In this document: positions 16,491 to 25,667 of the stretch, one piece after another
Layout: the number at the start of each line of letters is the position of its first letter
Numbering within the stretch: the stretch's first letter is position 1
Assembly (NCBI GenBank): GCA_963835705.1
Contig: CAWIGR010000020.1
Location: 62,001 to 126,000 of the forward strand
Source: JACVRW01 sp963835705
GTDB lineage: Bacteria; Actinomycetota; Thermoleophilia; Solirubrobacterales; Thermoleophilaceae
Direction of reading: 5' to 3'
DNA: 64,000 bases
Program-made: the position numbers and the translations under genes
The notes under the pieces: model-generated
What the model was told of the DNA's origin: nothing
The model's input: the letters and a program-made list of their open reading frames with translations, nothing else
Database searches by the model: none

Positions 16491-17453
16491 GTGATTCTGG
16501 TCTTGGTCGAGCACCAGGACGGCCGCCCTGACGAGCTGTCGTTGCAGGCGCTGGCGCTGGCACGCGGCATGGGCGGTGAAGGGCCGCTGGAGGCGCTGCT
16601 CATCGGCCAGGGCGGTCCCGACGCCACGAAGGAGCTCGGCGCGCACGGCGTGACGACCGCCCACGTCGCCGAGGACGACCGGCTCGCCGCCTACGCGCCG
16701 GCAGCCTGGGCGCGCTGCGTGACCGACGCGATCGAGAAGACGGAGCCGGCCGCGGTCGTAGCCGCGGGCTCGAACCGAGGCAACGAGGTGCTGGCCCACG
16801 TGGCCGCCCGGAAGGACCTCCCGTTCGCGGCCAATTGCACGAAGGCGAGCGCAGACGGCACGCTCACGCGCGTGAGATGGGGCGGCAGCCTCCTGGAAGA
16901 AGCAAGGCTCAAGGGCTCCCCCTTGTTGCTGTCGTGTGCGCCGCACGCGGTGCAGGCGGCGACCACCAACGGCGCAGACGCGCCGGAAGTGAAGACGTTG
17001 CAGCCGCAGCTAAGCGAAGCGGACCTGATCGCGCAGGTCACAGAGCGCGTCGAAGCCGAAGCCAAGGGCATCTCCCTCGCCGAGGCCAAGGTCGTCATCA
17101 GCGGCGGCCGCGGGGTGGGCTCGGCGGACGGCTTCGCCATCATCGAGGAGCTGGCCGGCCTCCTGAACGCGGCGGTCGGGTGCTCGCGCGTCGTGACGAT
17201 GGCCGGCTGGCGCCCGCACACCGACCAGGTCGGGCAGACCGGCACCAAGGTGTCGCCCGACCTCTACATCGCGTGCGGCATCAGCGGAGCCACCCAGCAC
17301 ATCGCCGGCTGCAAGGGCGCGAAGAAGATCCTCGCGATCAACTCCGACGCCGAGGCGCCCATCCTGAACAACGCGGACTACGCGGTGATCGGCGACCTCA
17401 CCGAGATCGTGCCGGCGATCACGGCCGAGCTTCGAAGAGGGGGCCCCCAATAG
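16491..17453 (+). CDS. etfA: Electron transfer flavoprotein alpha subunit
   Basis: 320 residues. The start is placed at GTG 16491 (ILVLVEHQDG), because the upstream in-frame GTG at 16443 would translate the repeat element. The C-terminal FAD domain is clear: VVISGGRGVGSADGF, then the GQTGTKVSPDLYIACGISGA block that binds FAD, and INSDAEAPI. This forms the ETF heterodimer with EtfB. The stop codon overlaps the probable start region of the membrane Fe-S gene downstream, which is the expected electron acceptor. Confidence 0.93.
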   Translation: MILVLVEHQDGRPDELSLQALALARGMGGEGPLEALLIGQGGPDATKELGAHGVTTAHVAEDDRLAAYAPAAWARCVTDAIEKTEPAAVVAAGSNRGNEVLAHVAARKDLPFAANCTKASADGTLTRVRWGGSLLEEARLKGSPLLLSCAPHAVQAATTNGADAPEVKTLQPQLSEADLIAQVTERVEAEAKGISLAEAKVVISGGRGVGSADGFAIIEELAGLLNAAVGCSRVVTMAGWRPHTDQVGQTGTKVSPDLYIACGISGATQHIAGCKGAKKILAINSDAEAPILNNADYAVIGDLTEIVPAITAELRRGGPQ

Positions 17454-19418
17454 ACGTCGCGATCGGAGCGGTCGCCCTCACGACGGCGCTCGCGGCCGCA
17501 GGCTTCCTCTTTGCCCGCCGTGCGAAGCTGCTCGTGGACCTCGTCCGGATGGGCAAGCCCGCGCCGCGCTACGACGACCTCGGCACCCGCGCGCGCAACG
17601 AGGCCACCATCGTCCTCGGCCAACGCAAGTTGCTCCAGCGCCTCGTTCCCGGCCTGATCCACACAGCGATCTTCTGGGGCTTCCTCGTCCTCTTCCCCAC
17701 GATCGTGATCGCCATGATCGGCGCGGTGGACAAGGAGGCCACGCTGCCGTGGCTCGGCCATCAGGGCTGGTTCGCGCTGATGGTCGACGTGTTCGCCGTG
17801 CTCGTGCTCGCGGGCGTGATCGGCGCGGCGCTGATCCGCAAGGTCCAGCGGCCGAAGCGCTTCGAGGGCAGCCACCTGGGGGAAGCCGATCTGATCCTGG
17901 CCCTCATCGCCGGAATCGTGACCACCCTCCTGCTCTGGCATGCGGCACGGATCGGACTGGGCATGAACGAGTGGCCGGCCGACTGGTCGCCGATCTCCAA
18001 CGCGCTGTCCGGGCTCGTCGGCGAAGAGGTCCTCGAGCGCGTCTTCGTCTGGGCCCACGTGCTGATCATCCTCAGCTTCCTCGCCTACCTCCCCCACTCG
18101 AAGCACCTGCACATCGCCACGGCGGCGGTGAACGTCTTCTTCGCCTCCACGCGCGCCCCGCGGCCACCTCGAGCCGCTCCGCTTCGACGTGCCCGATGAC
18201 GAGATGCGCTTCGGCGCCGGGACGGTCAGGGACATGACCTGGAAGCAGACGCTCGACACCTTCTCGTGCACCGAGTGCGGGCGCTGCCAGGACGTCTGCC
18301 CGGCCTGGACGACCGGCAAGGAGCTCTCGCCCAAGCTGCTCATCATGGCCCTGCGCGACCAGGTCTTCGCCGAGGGGCCGGCGCTAGTCCGCACCGCCGA
18401 CGGCGAGTTCGAGCCGGCGCCGCTCGTGCCGAACGCCGTGAAGGACGAGGTCGTCTGGGACTGCGTGACCTGCGGCGCCTGCGTGCGCGAGTGCCCCGTG
18501 TCGATCGAGCACGTGGACCACATCGTCGATCTGCGCCGCCACCTCGTGATGGTGGACTCGCGCTTCCCGGGCGAGGCCGAGCAGATGCTGCGCGACGTGG
18601 AGCGCTCGTCGAACCCCTGGGGCAAGGCGCAGACCGAGCGGGCCGACTGGGCGGAGCGGCTCGGCGTGCGTGTGCTCGAGCCCGGGGACCCGGCGCCGGA
18701 GGTGCTCTACTGGGTCGGCTGCGCCGCGTCCTTCGACGAGCGCGCGCGCACGGCGGCGGAGTCGACCGCCAAGCTGCTTCAGGCGGCGGGAGTGGACTTC
18801 GCGATCCTCGGCCCGCGCGAGGCCTGCACCGGCGACCCGGCCAGGCGAATGGGCAACGAGTACCTGTTTCAGGCCTACGCCGAGCAGAACGTGACCACGC
18901 TGAACGAGGCCGGCGTGAAGAAGGTCGTGGCGAGCTGCCCGCACTGCTTCAACACGATCGGGAACGAGTACCCGGACTTCGGCGGCGAGTACGAGGTGGT
19001 CCACCACTCCGAGCTGCTCGCCGAGCTGGTGCGCGACGGCCGTCTCGAGCCGAGCGCGAACGGCGGCGCGATCACCTACCACGACTCCTGCTACCTCGCC
19101 CGCCACAACGACGTGCTCGAGGGGCCGCGCGAGCTCGTGGCCGCCGTGGGCGAGCCGGTCGAGATGGAGCGCACCGGCAAGCGCACCTTCTGCTGTGGCG
19201 CCGGCGGCGCCCACATGTGGATGGAGGAGCGGGCCGGCAAGATCAACGAGGAGCGCGCCCGCGAGGCCGCCGAGACCGGCGCGGACACGCTCGCCGTGGC
19301 CTGCCCGTTCTGCACGGTGATGCTCGACGACGGCGTGCGCCAGCGGGGCGACGAGCTTCGCGTCGCGGACGTGGCCACGCTGCTCGCCGAATCTCTGGAG
19401 GATCGCGATGGCCGCTGA
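17450..19418 (+). CDS. EtfD-like membrane Fe-S oxidoreductase, one frameshift
   Basis: About 655 residues when one extra C in the run near 18157 is ignored. The first part has several membrane spans of the nitrate-reductase-gamma type (LLVDLVRMGKPAPRYDD; HTAIFWGFLVLF). The second part has two 4Fe-4S motifs (CTECGRCQDVCP, CVTCGACVRECP) and two CCG domains (ending CPHCFN and YHDSCY, FCCGAGGAHMW, CPFC). This architecture matches EtfD of mycobacteria, which passes ETF electrons to the quinone pool. No ATG, GTG or TTG precedes span 1. An ATA at 17450 overlaps the etfA stop as ATAG, with a good AGAGGGGG site just upstream. The start is therefore unusual or misread. Confidence 0.85.
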
Positions 19419-20091
19419 GCCCACAACGCTGCCGCCCGACGAAGCGCCCGCCGCCAAGCTCGTCGCCGAGCGCGCCTACGTCGAGCTGCGCGACCGGATC
19501 GTCACGCTCCGCCTCGGGCCCGGCACCGCGCTGCGCGAGGACGAGCTGATGCGCGAGATGGCCATCGGCCGCACGCCGCTGCGCGAGGCGGTCAAGCGCT
19601 TGGCGCTCGAGAACCTCGTGGCGGTGCAGCCGCGCCGAGGCACGTTCGTCACGGCGGTGGAGGCGTCCGACATCGTGAACATCACCGAGGTGCGCGCCGA
19701 GCTCGAGGGGTACGCGGCCGAGCTGGCGGCGATGCGGATGAACGGCGAGGCTCGCGCCGCCGCCGAGGCGCTCGTGGATGAGATCGAGGAGGTCACCCAG
19801 CCCCACGAGCAGGAGTGGCTGATGCGCTTCGACGAGCGCATCCACCACTTCATCTGGGAGGCGTCGGGCAACCCCTACCTGGTCGAGACGCTCGAGCGGT
19901 ACTTCACCCACTCGCTGCGCATCTGGTACCTGGTGCTCGACCGGGTGCCCGGCCTCGGCCATGCGGTGCACGATCAGATGCACCTGCTGGAGGCATTGCT
20001 CGAACGCGACGGCGCGCGAGCCCGCAGCATCATGCGTGAGCACGTGCTCGGCTTCCAGCGCGAGATCCTGGCGGCGTTCAGCCGGGGCTGA
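19408..20091 (+). CDS. GntR family regulator with FCD domain
   Basis: 227 residues. An N-terminal winged helix (about residues 15-80; LREDELMREMAIGRTPLREA is the recognition region) is followed by an all-helical FCD ligand domain. Metal/ligand-type residues are seen in DERIHHFIWEASGNPYL, DQMHLLEALLERDG and an EHV motif. FCD regulators usually bind short palindromes and are released by carboxylate metabolites. The ATG at 19408 overlaps the preceding gene by 11 bases, so it is the last gene of the dimethylglycine unit. I infer that it binds the four TGATATATCA sites. An effector such as betaine, dimethylglycine or sarcosine is a guess. Confidence 0.9.
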   Translation: MAAEPTTLPPDEAPAAKLVAERAYVELRDRIVTLRLGPGTALREDELMREMAIGRTPLREAVKRLALENLVAVQPRRGTFVTAVEASDIVNITEVRAELEGYAAELAAMRMNGEARAAAEALVDEIEEVTQPHEQEWLMRFDERIHHFIWEASGNPYLVETLERYFTHSLRIWYLVLDRVPGLGHAVHDQMHLLEALLERDGARARSIMREHVLGFQREILAAFSRG

Positions 20092-20704
20092 TCCCCTCCG
20101 GGCCGTGCCACAGGCGCCAGGCGCGCAATTGCCAGCGCGCCCCGGCCAGGGCACGCACGCTGCCGCGCCCGTGGGGCTCCAGGTGGGTGGCCAGGGCCAG
20201 GAAGACCTGTGCGGTGGTGAGCGCGTCGCCCTCGGCGTCGTGCGAGCGGTGCGCCGGGAGGCCCAGCCCGGCGGCCACCTCGGAGAGCGCGCGCCAGCCC
20301 GGGTCGCCCTCGCCGCGCTCGATGCAGAGCGCCCGCCACAGCACCGCGGTGTCGAGGATCCGGCGCGGCATGCCGAGGCCGAGCGGGCGGAGGAACGATC
20401 GCTCCACCCACGCCGCGTGCGCGATCGGGATGCGGCCGCGCAGCGCCGCCGCGAGCGGCGCGAGCGCCTGCTCGGGCGGCGGCGCCGCCGCGAGGTCGGC
20501 GGCGCGCAGGCCGTGGATCTCGATCGAGGAGCCGGGCGGCGCCGACGAGGGTCGCACCCGGCCGCTGACCGCCCCTCCGGCCACGACCCGGCCCCCCTCC
20601 ACCGGCACGGCGGCGAAGGAGACGACCTCGTCCTTCCTGGCGTCGAGCCCGGTCGTCTCGACGTCGACTGCGAGGAGGCGGGCGGCCCGCCAGTGGACGC
20701 TCAC
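20078..20704 (-). CDS. 3'-5' exonuclease, DnaQ/DEDDh type
   Basis: 208 residues. The exonuclease motif I is LLAVDVETTGLD near residue 12. Motif III is close to HRSHDAEGDALTTAQVF, giving the His and Asp of the DEDDh set. GTG at 20702-20704 overlaps the stop of the DUF294 gene (GTGA), so the pair is coupled. DnaQ-like genes paired with CBS/DUF294 nucleotidyltransferase genes next to organic-acid or amino-acid transporters are a known arrangement. The partnership may concern signalling nucleotides rather than DNA repair, but that is unproven. The 3' end overlaps the convergent gntR gene. Confidence 0.8.
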   Translation of the reverse strand: MSVHWRAARLLAVDVETTGLDARKDEVVSFAAVPVEGGRVVAGGAVSGRVRPSSAPPGSSIEIHGLRAADLAAAPPPEQALAPLAAALRGRIPIAHAAWVERSFLRPLGLGMPRRILDTAVLWRALCIERGEGDPGWRALSEVAAGLGLPAHRSHDAEGDALTTAQVFLALATHLEPHGRGSVRALAGARWQLRAWRLWHGPEGISPG

Positions 20705-22540
20705 CGCGCGGCGAAGCCCAGGTCCAGGGCGACCCCCCGCTGCACCCGCGCGACCGCTCGGAACGACTCCTTCAGCGCAGTTCGCGTGATGGGAGTCAGC
20801 CTCGCGGGCTCGATCAGGTTGTCGGGCGCCAGGCCCGCCCGCAGCTGCTCCACCTGGTGCTCCATGCGCAGCTCGCACACCAGCTCGAACGCGTCGCGCA
20901 GGATCTCGGCGTCATCGGAGCCGAGCGTGCCGGCCGCCTCGGACGCCTCGAGGCGCGCGCGTGTCGACGCCGCGCTCACCCCCGCCGCCAGCCCGCTCCA
21001 GCGCGCCAGCGCCTCGATCGGGAGCAGGGCCGCCTTCTTGATGTCGAGCACCTTCCGCTCGCCGCTCCAGAGCAGCACCCGGTGACGCCGGAAGCCAGTC
21101 GGCGGCCGCTCGGCGAGCGCCGCCGCGGCCAGGCGGCGCAGCAGCAGCTCCCGGTTCGGGCTGCGGGCGAACGCGGTGGCGAGGCGCTCTGCCGCGGCGG
21201 TCGAGCCGTACACCGGATCGCTCTCCACGGCCACGCAGAGCAGCATCAGCCCGCGATCGCGGTCGGGATGCTCGACCCACGAGCGGGCTGCCTCCTCCCA
21301 ACCCTCGATCGAGCGCGCGAACAGCGGGCTCGACGCCACCGCCCCCTTGTCGTCGGGCCGGAACCCGGCCGCCGCGAGCCACCGAAGGATCCGCTCGGCG
21401 AACGCCCGCATCCACCCGCGCAGCTCCTCGTCGTCGTTCGGACCGTCCCAGGCCAGCGCGGTGTCCACGTCGGAGCTGGGGAACGGCTCGAGGCGTCCGT
21501 AGCTTCCCGTGGCCAGCCAGGTGTACGGCACGGGCGCCGGGCCGAGGTCCTCGTGCGCGAGGTCGATCAGCCGCCGGGTGGCGCTGTCGTGGATGCTCCC
21601 GATCGCCCGGCTGATCGCCGCCGCCGGCAGCTCGGCGTCGTGCAGCGCGATCACGGTGTCGTGCAGCTCGGAGGCCGCCTGGGCCACGGCCTCGGCGTCC
21701 GGGCTGCGCGCGATCCGCGCCCGCAGCCGGAACGGCGCGCGGCGCTCGCTCGCCATCAGGTCCACGTCGTCGAGCACGCCGATCAGGTGCCGGCCGGCGT
21801 CCAGCACGGGCAGGTGGCGCACGCCGTGGTCGAGCATCTCGAGCAGCGCCTCGGTGCCGGTGCGGTGGCCCGCCACCGTCCAGGCGGGCGCGCTCATCAC
21901 CTCGGCAGATCGGCGTGTCCGGGCCGGCGCCGGCGGCCACCACCCGCGTCCTGATGTCGCGGTCGGTGACGATGCCGAGCCGGTCGCCGAGGTCCACCAC
22001 GGTGCAGGTGACCCCGGCGTCGATCATCCGCCGCGCGGCGTCCTGGACGGTGGTGTCGGGCGGGCACACGAGCGGCGCCGCCCGGATCAGCTCGCTCACC
22101 CGGCGCCCCGCGGGGGTCGGCACCGGCTCCTGCTCGTGACCGGCCAGCAGGCGAACGCCCTTGTTCATCGAGCGGGCGACGAAGCGCACGGCGTCGGGGC
22201 GCTCGAGCACGGGCCGGATCGAGTCCGCGGGGATCCGGTACACGAGCGTGTCCTCGGCGGCGCGGGCGACGAAGCCGAGCGGCGCCTCCTCGAGCAGCGA
22301 GGCGAAGCCGAACATCTCCCCCTCGCCGAGCAGGTCCAGCAGGCGCCCGTCGATCAACAGCTCCACGGAGCCGCGCCGCACGACGTAGGCGAACTGCGAG
22401 GTCTCCTCGGCGCTCTCGAGGATCGCCGTGCCCGCCGCGTGGAACTCGATCTCGGCGCTCGCGGCCACGCGCTCGAGCGTCTCCTCGTCGAGCGTGTCGA
22501 ACGGCGGATGCTCGCGTAGGAACTCCGCTATGTCGTGCAT
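20701..22540 (-). CDS. cNMP-binding / CBS / DUF294 nucleotidyltransferase-like protein, one frameshift
   Basis: About 612 residues after ignoring one extra base near 21907. Domains in order: a cyclic-nucleotide-binding domain (residues about 10-130; HAAGTAILESAEETSQFAYV), a CBS pair (DTTVQDAARRMIDAGV; LPVLDAGRHLIGVLDDVDL), then the DUF294 nucleotidyltransferase with GSYGRLEPFPSSDVDTALAW and a C-terminal DUF294_C helical part. GlnD-like folds of this type are thought to regulate transport or metabolism post-translationally. Its ATG at 22538-22540 lies 8 bases beyond the shared palindrome at 22549-22560, divergent from the APC permease. It is thus probably part of the same regulon. Confidence 0.82.
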
Positions 22541-22548
22541 GCCGAAGT

Positions 22549-22560
22549 CTGATATATCAG
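22549..22560. promoter_or_regulatory. Palindromic operator CTGATATATCAG between divergent genes
   Basis: The third copy of the palindrome lies between the DUF294 gene (minus, starts at 22540) and the APC permease gene (plus, starts at 22588). Because the motif is symmetric and contains an extended -10 in both directions, one site could drive and control both genes. Confidence 0.7.
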
Positions 22561-22587
22561 CATCTACAGCGACCGGGGGAGAGCACA

Positions 22588-24163
22588 GTGGCGACAACGG
22601 CTGCCGGCGACCACTCTGACGAGCTCGCCGAGTTCGGCTACAAGCAGGAGCTCGACCGAAGCATCGGGAGGTTCGCCAGCTTCGCGGCCGGCGTCAGCTA
22701 CATCTCGATCCTGACGGGAACCTTCCAGCTCTTCTACTTCGGGTTCGCGTTCGGCGGCCCGGCCTACTGGTGGACCTGGCCGATGGTCTTCGTCGGCCAG
22801 CTGATGGTGGCCCTCTCCTTCGCCGAGCTGGCCGCCAACTTCCCGGTGGCCGGCTCGATCTACAACTGGGGCAAGAAGATGGCCAGCGCAACCGTCGCCT
22901 GGCTCGGCGGCTGGATGATGCTCACCGCCTCGATCGTGACGATCTCCGCCGTCGCGCTCGCCTACCAGCTGACCCTGCCGCAGATCTGGTCGTTCTTCCA
23001 GTTCTATGGCGACGGAACCGGCGAGAACGACTTCGCCGCGAACGCGGTGATCCTCGGCTCCGTCCTGATCGTCTTCACGACGGTCATCAACGCGCTGGGC
23101 GTGAAGCTGATGTCGCGAATCAACAGCACCGGCGTGTTCATCGAGCTGATCGCCGCCGTGCTGCTGATCCTCGTGCTCGCGGCGAACATCACCCGCGGCC
23201 CGGAAGTGCTGTTCGAGACCCATGGCACCGGCGAGGGCCACGAGTGGGGCTACTTCGGCGCGTTCCTCGCCGCCTCGCTCGCGTCCGCCTACGTCATGTA
23301 CGGCTTCGACACCGCCAGCTCGCTCGGCGAGGAGACGAAGGACCCCCGCCGCACGGCGCCGCTCGCGATCCTGCGCGCGGTGGTGGCCTCGTTCATCCTC
23401 GGCGGGCTCATCATCATGTTCGCGATCCTGTCGGTGAGCAACATCAACGCTCCGGAGATCGGCACCGCGACCGGCGGCCTGCAGTTCGTGGTCCTCGACG
23501 TGCTCGGCGACACCGTCGGCAAGATCTTCCTGATCTGCGTGGTGATCGCCGTGACGGTGTGCTGCCTCGCGGTGCACACGGCGACGATCCGGATGGCCTT
23601 CGCGATGGCGCGCGACAACAACCTGCCCGCCGGCGAGCGGGTCGCGACGGTGCATCCGAAGACCAAGACGCCGATCGTCCCGGCCGTGATCACCGGCGCC
23701 CTCGCGATCCTGATCCTGGTCGTGAACATCAACCAGCCTCAGATCTTCACGGTGATCACGAGCATCGGGATCATCATGATCTACATCGCCTACCTGCTGG
23801 TGACGATGCCGATGCTGCGCCTGCGGCTCAAGGGAGAGTGGCCGCCGAAGGACGCGAAGGAGAGGGGCTTCTTCACGCTCGGCAAGTGGGGGCTGCCGAT
23901 CAACATCTCGGCGGTGGGCTGGGGCATCTTCATGGCGATCAACCTGATCTGGCCGCGCAAGGACGTCTACAACGCGACCGAGCCCTTCCACTGGTACCTC
24001 CAGTACGGCGCGATGCTGTTCATCGGCGTCGTGTTCTTCGGCGGGCTCGCCTACTACTGGTTCGTGCAGCGCCACAAGACCGGGCGTGCTGGCCTCGCAC
24101 GCGTTCGAGTCGGCCTCGCCCGCCGTGCCCGATACGGCGCCGGCCTCCGGCGGCTCGGAGTAG
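22588..24163 (+). CDS. APC family amino acid/amine permease, C-terminal frameshift
   Basis: About 525 residues and 12 membrane spans. The N-terminus has the family start (SIGRFASFAAGVSYISILTG), and the segment SAYVMYGFDTASSLGEETK is the conserved Glu-containing helix of APC transporters of the amino acid/choline group. One extra C near 24085 breaks the cytoplasmic tail. Read past it, the protein ends with PDTAPASGGSE at 24161-24163. GTG at 22588 follows a GGGGGAGAG site. Its place between the operator and the aldehyde dehydrogenase gene suggests uptake of choline, betaine or a related amine. Exact substrate unknown. Confidence 0.82.
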
Positions 24164-24167
24164 CTCG

Positions 24168-25609
24168 ATGGCCACCCGCATGTTCGTCGACGGCGAATGG
24201 TGCGACGCCGCGAGCGGCGCCACCGTCGAGGCCACCAGCCCGGCCACCGGCGAGTCGCTCGGCCCGGTGGCCGAGGGCGACCGCGAGGACGCCCGGCGCG
24301 CGATCGCGGCGGCCAACGCCGCCTTCCCGGCCTGGGCGGCGCGCACCGGGTTCGAGCGCGCCGCGCTGCTCCACCGCGTGGCGGACGTGTGCGAGCGCCG
24401 CAGCGACGAGCTGGCCCGCGTCCTCACGCTCGACCAGGGCAAGCCGCTGAAGGCGGAGGCCGAGGGCGAGGTGGGCGAGCTGATCGAGTTCTTCCGGATG
24501 GCCGCCGAGGACGGCAAGCGCATCGAAGGACGGATCCCCGAGAGCGCCGCCCCCGGCCGGCGCGTGCTGCTGCTGCGCCGCCCGCTCGGCGTGCTCGGCC
24601 TGATCACGCCGTGGAACTGGCCCTACACGATGCCCGCCGAGGTGCTGGCCCCGGCACTCGCTTGCGGCAACTGCGTGGTGTGGGTGCCCGCCCCCTCCAC
24701 GGCCGTGTGCTCCGGGCTGCTGGCCGACTGCGTCGCGGAGGCAGACCTGCCGCCGGGCGTGTTCAACATGGTGCTGGGACCTGGGCCCGAGGTGGGCGAC
24801 GAGCTGGCGGTGAACCCGGGCACGCGCGCGGTGGCCTTCACGGGCTCCACAGCGACCGGCCTGACCGTCTCGCGGCGCGCGGCCGGCAAGGCGCAGCTGC
24901 TCGAGATGGGCGGCAACGGGCCGTTCGTGGTGATGGACGACGCCGACCTGGCGGCGGCCGCCGAGGCCGCGCGCGTGGGCTGCTTCCTGGGCGCCGGCCA
25001 GAGCTGCTCGGCGGCGGAGCGGCTGCTCGTGCACGAGGCCGTGCGCGAGGAGTTCGTGGCGCTGCTCGCCGGGCGAGGTGGAGCGCGAGGTGCGGCTCGG
25101 GCGACCCGCTGGAGCCGGCCACGACGATGGGCCCCGTGAACAACGAGCCGGGCGCGGCGAAGATGGACGAGCACGTGTCCGACGCCGTGTCGCGCGGCGC
25201 GACCGTGGTGGCGGGCGGGAGCCGGGCGAGCGGCTTCCCGACCGACCTGTACTGGGAGCCGACGGTGCTGGACGACGTGCCGCCGGACTCGATGGCGGCC
25301 ACCCAGGAGACCTTCGGGCCGATCGCGCCGATCATCGGGATCAGCTCGCTGGAGGACGCGATCGAGCAGACGAACGCCCAGTCTTACGGGCTGATGGCGG
25401 CGATCTTCACCGCGGACCTCGCGGCCGGGATGCGCTACGCCGACTCGGTCCACATGGGCCTCGTCAACCTGAACGAGACCACGAACTACTGGGAGCCCCA
25501 CCTGCCCTGGGGCGGCCGCGCCCGCTCCGAGAGCGGCATCGGGCGGGTCGGCGGCCGCTATCCGATGGACACCCTGACGGAGCTCCAGACCGTGCTCATT
25601 AAGGCCTGA
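24168..25609 (+). CDS. Aldehyde dehydrogenase, candidate betaine aldehyde dehydrogenase, two frameshifts
   Basis: About 480 residues. NAD(P)+-dependent ALDH with Glu246 (LEMGGNGP) and the nucleophile Cys280 (GQSCSAAERL), separated by the usual 34 residues. The LGLITPWNWPYTMPAEVLAP block and the C-terminal ETFGPIAPI are also present. Two extra C bases (near 25074 and 25102, both after GGG) shift the frame and together move it by two. Joining the parts restores a continuous sequence (GEVEREVRLGDPLEPAT). The gene starts 4 bases after the permease stop. Oxidation of betaine aldehyde from BetA is the contextual assignment. Other aldehydes such as succinate semialdehyde are possible. Confidence 0.82.
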
Positions 25610-25647
25610 TTTTGCACAAGAAACGGCGTGGCAGCGCCACCGAAGCC

Positions 25648-25657
25648 TGATATATCA
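25648..25657. promoter_or_regulatory. Palindromic operator TGATATATCA upstream of the betaine ABC transporter
   Basis: Fourth copy of the core, ten bases before the ATG of the ATPase gene, again compatible with a very short leader. The last A of the palindrome begins an ATG (25657) that opens a four-codon frame (Met-Ala-Arg-Arg) ending in TGA at 25669-25671, overlapping the true ATG at 25668 by ATGA. Confidence 0.7.
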
Positions 25658-25667
25658 TGGCCCGCAG

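Noticed and set aside
24085..25110. Programmed +1 frameshifting at GGG-C sites
   Set aside because: Two sites in one enzyme and many in unrelated genes fit sequencing error better; no shared slippery context or structure.
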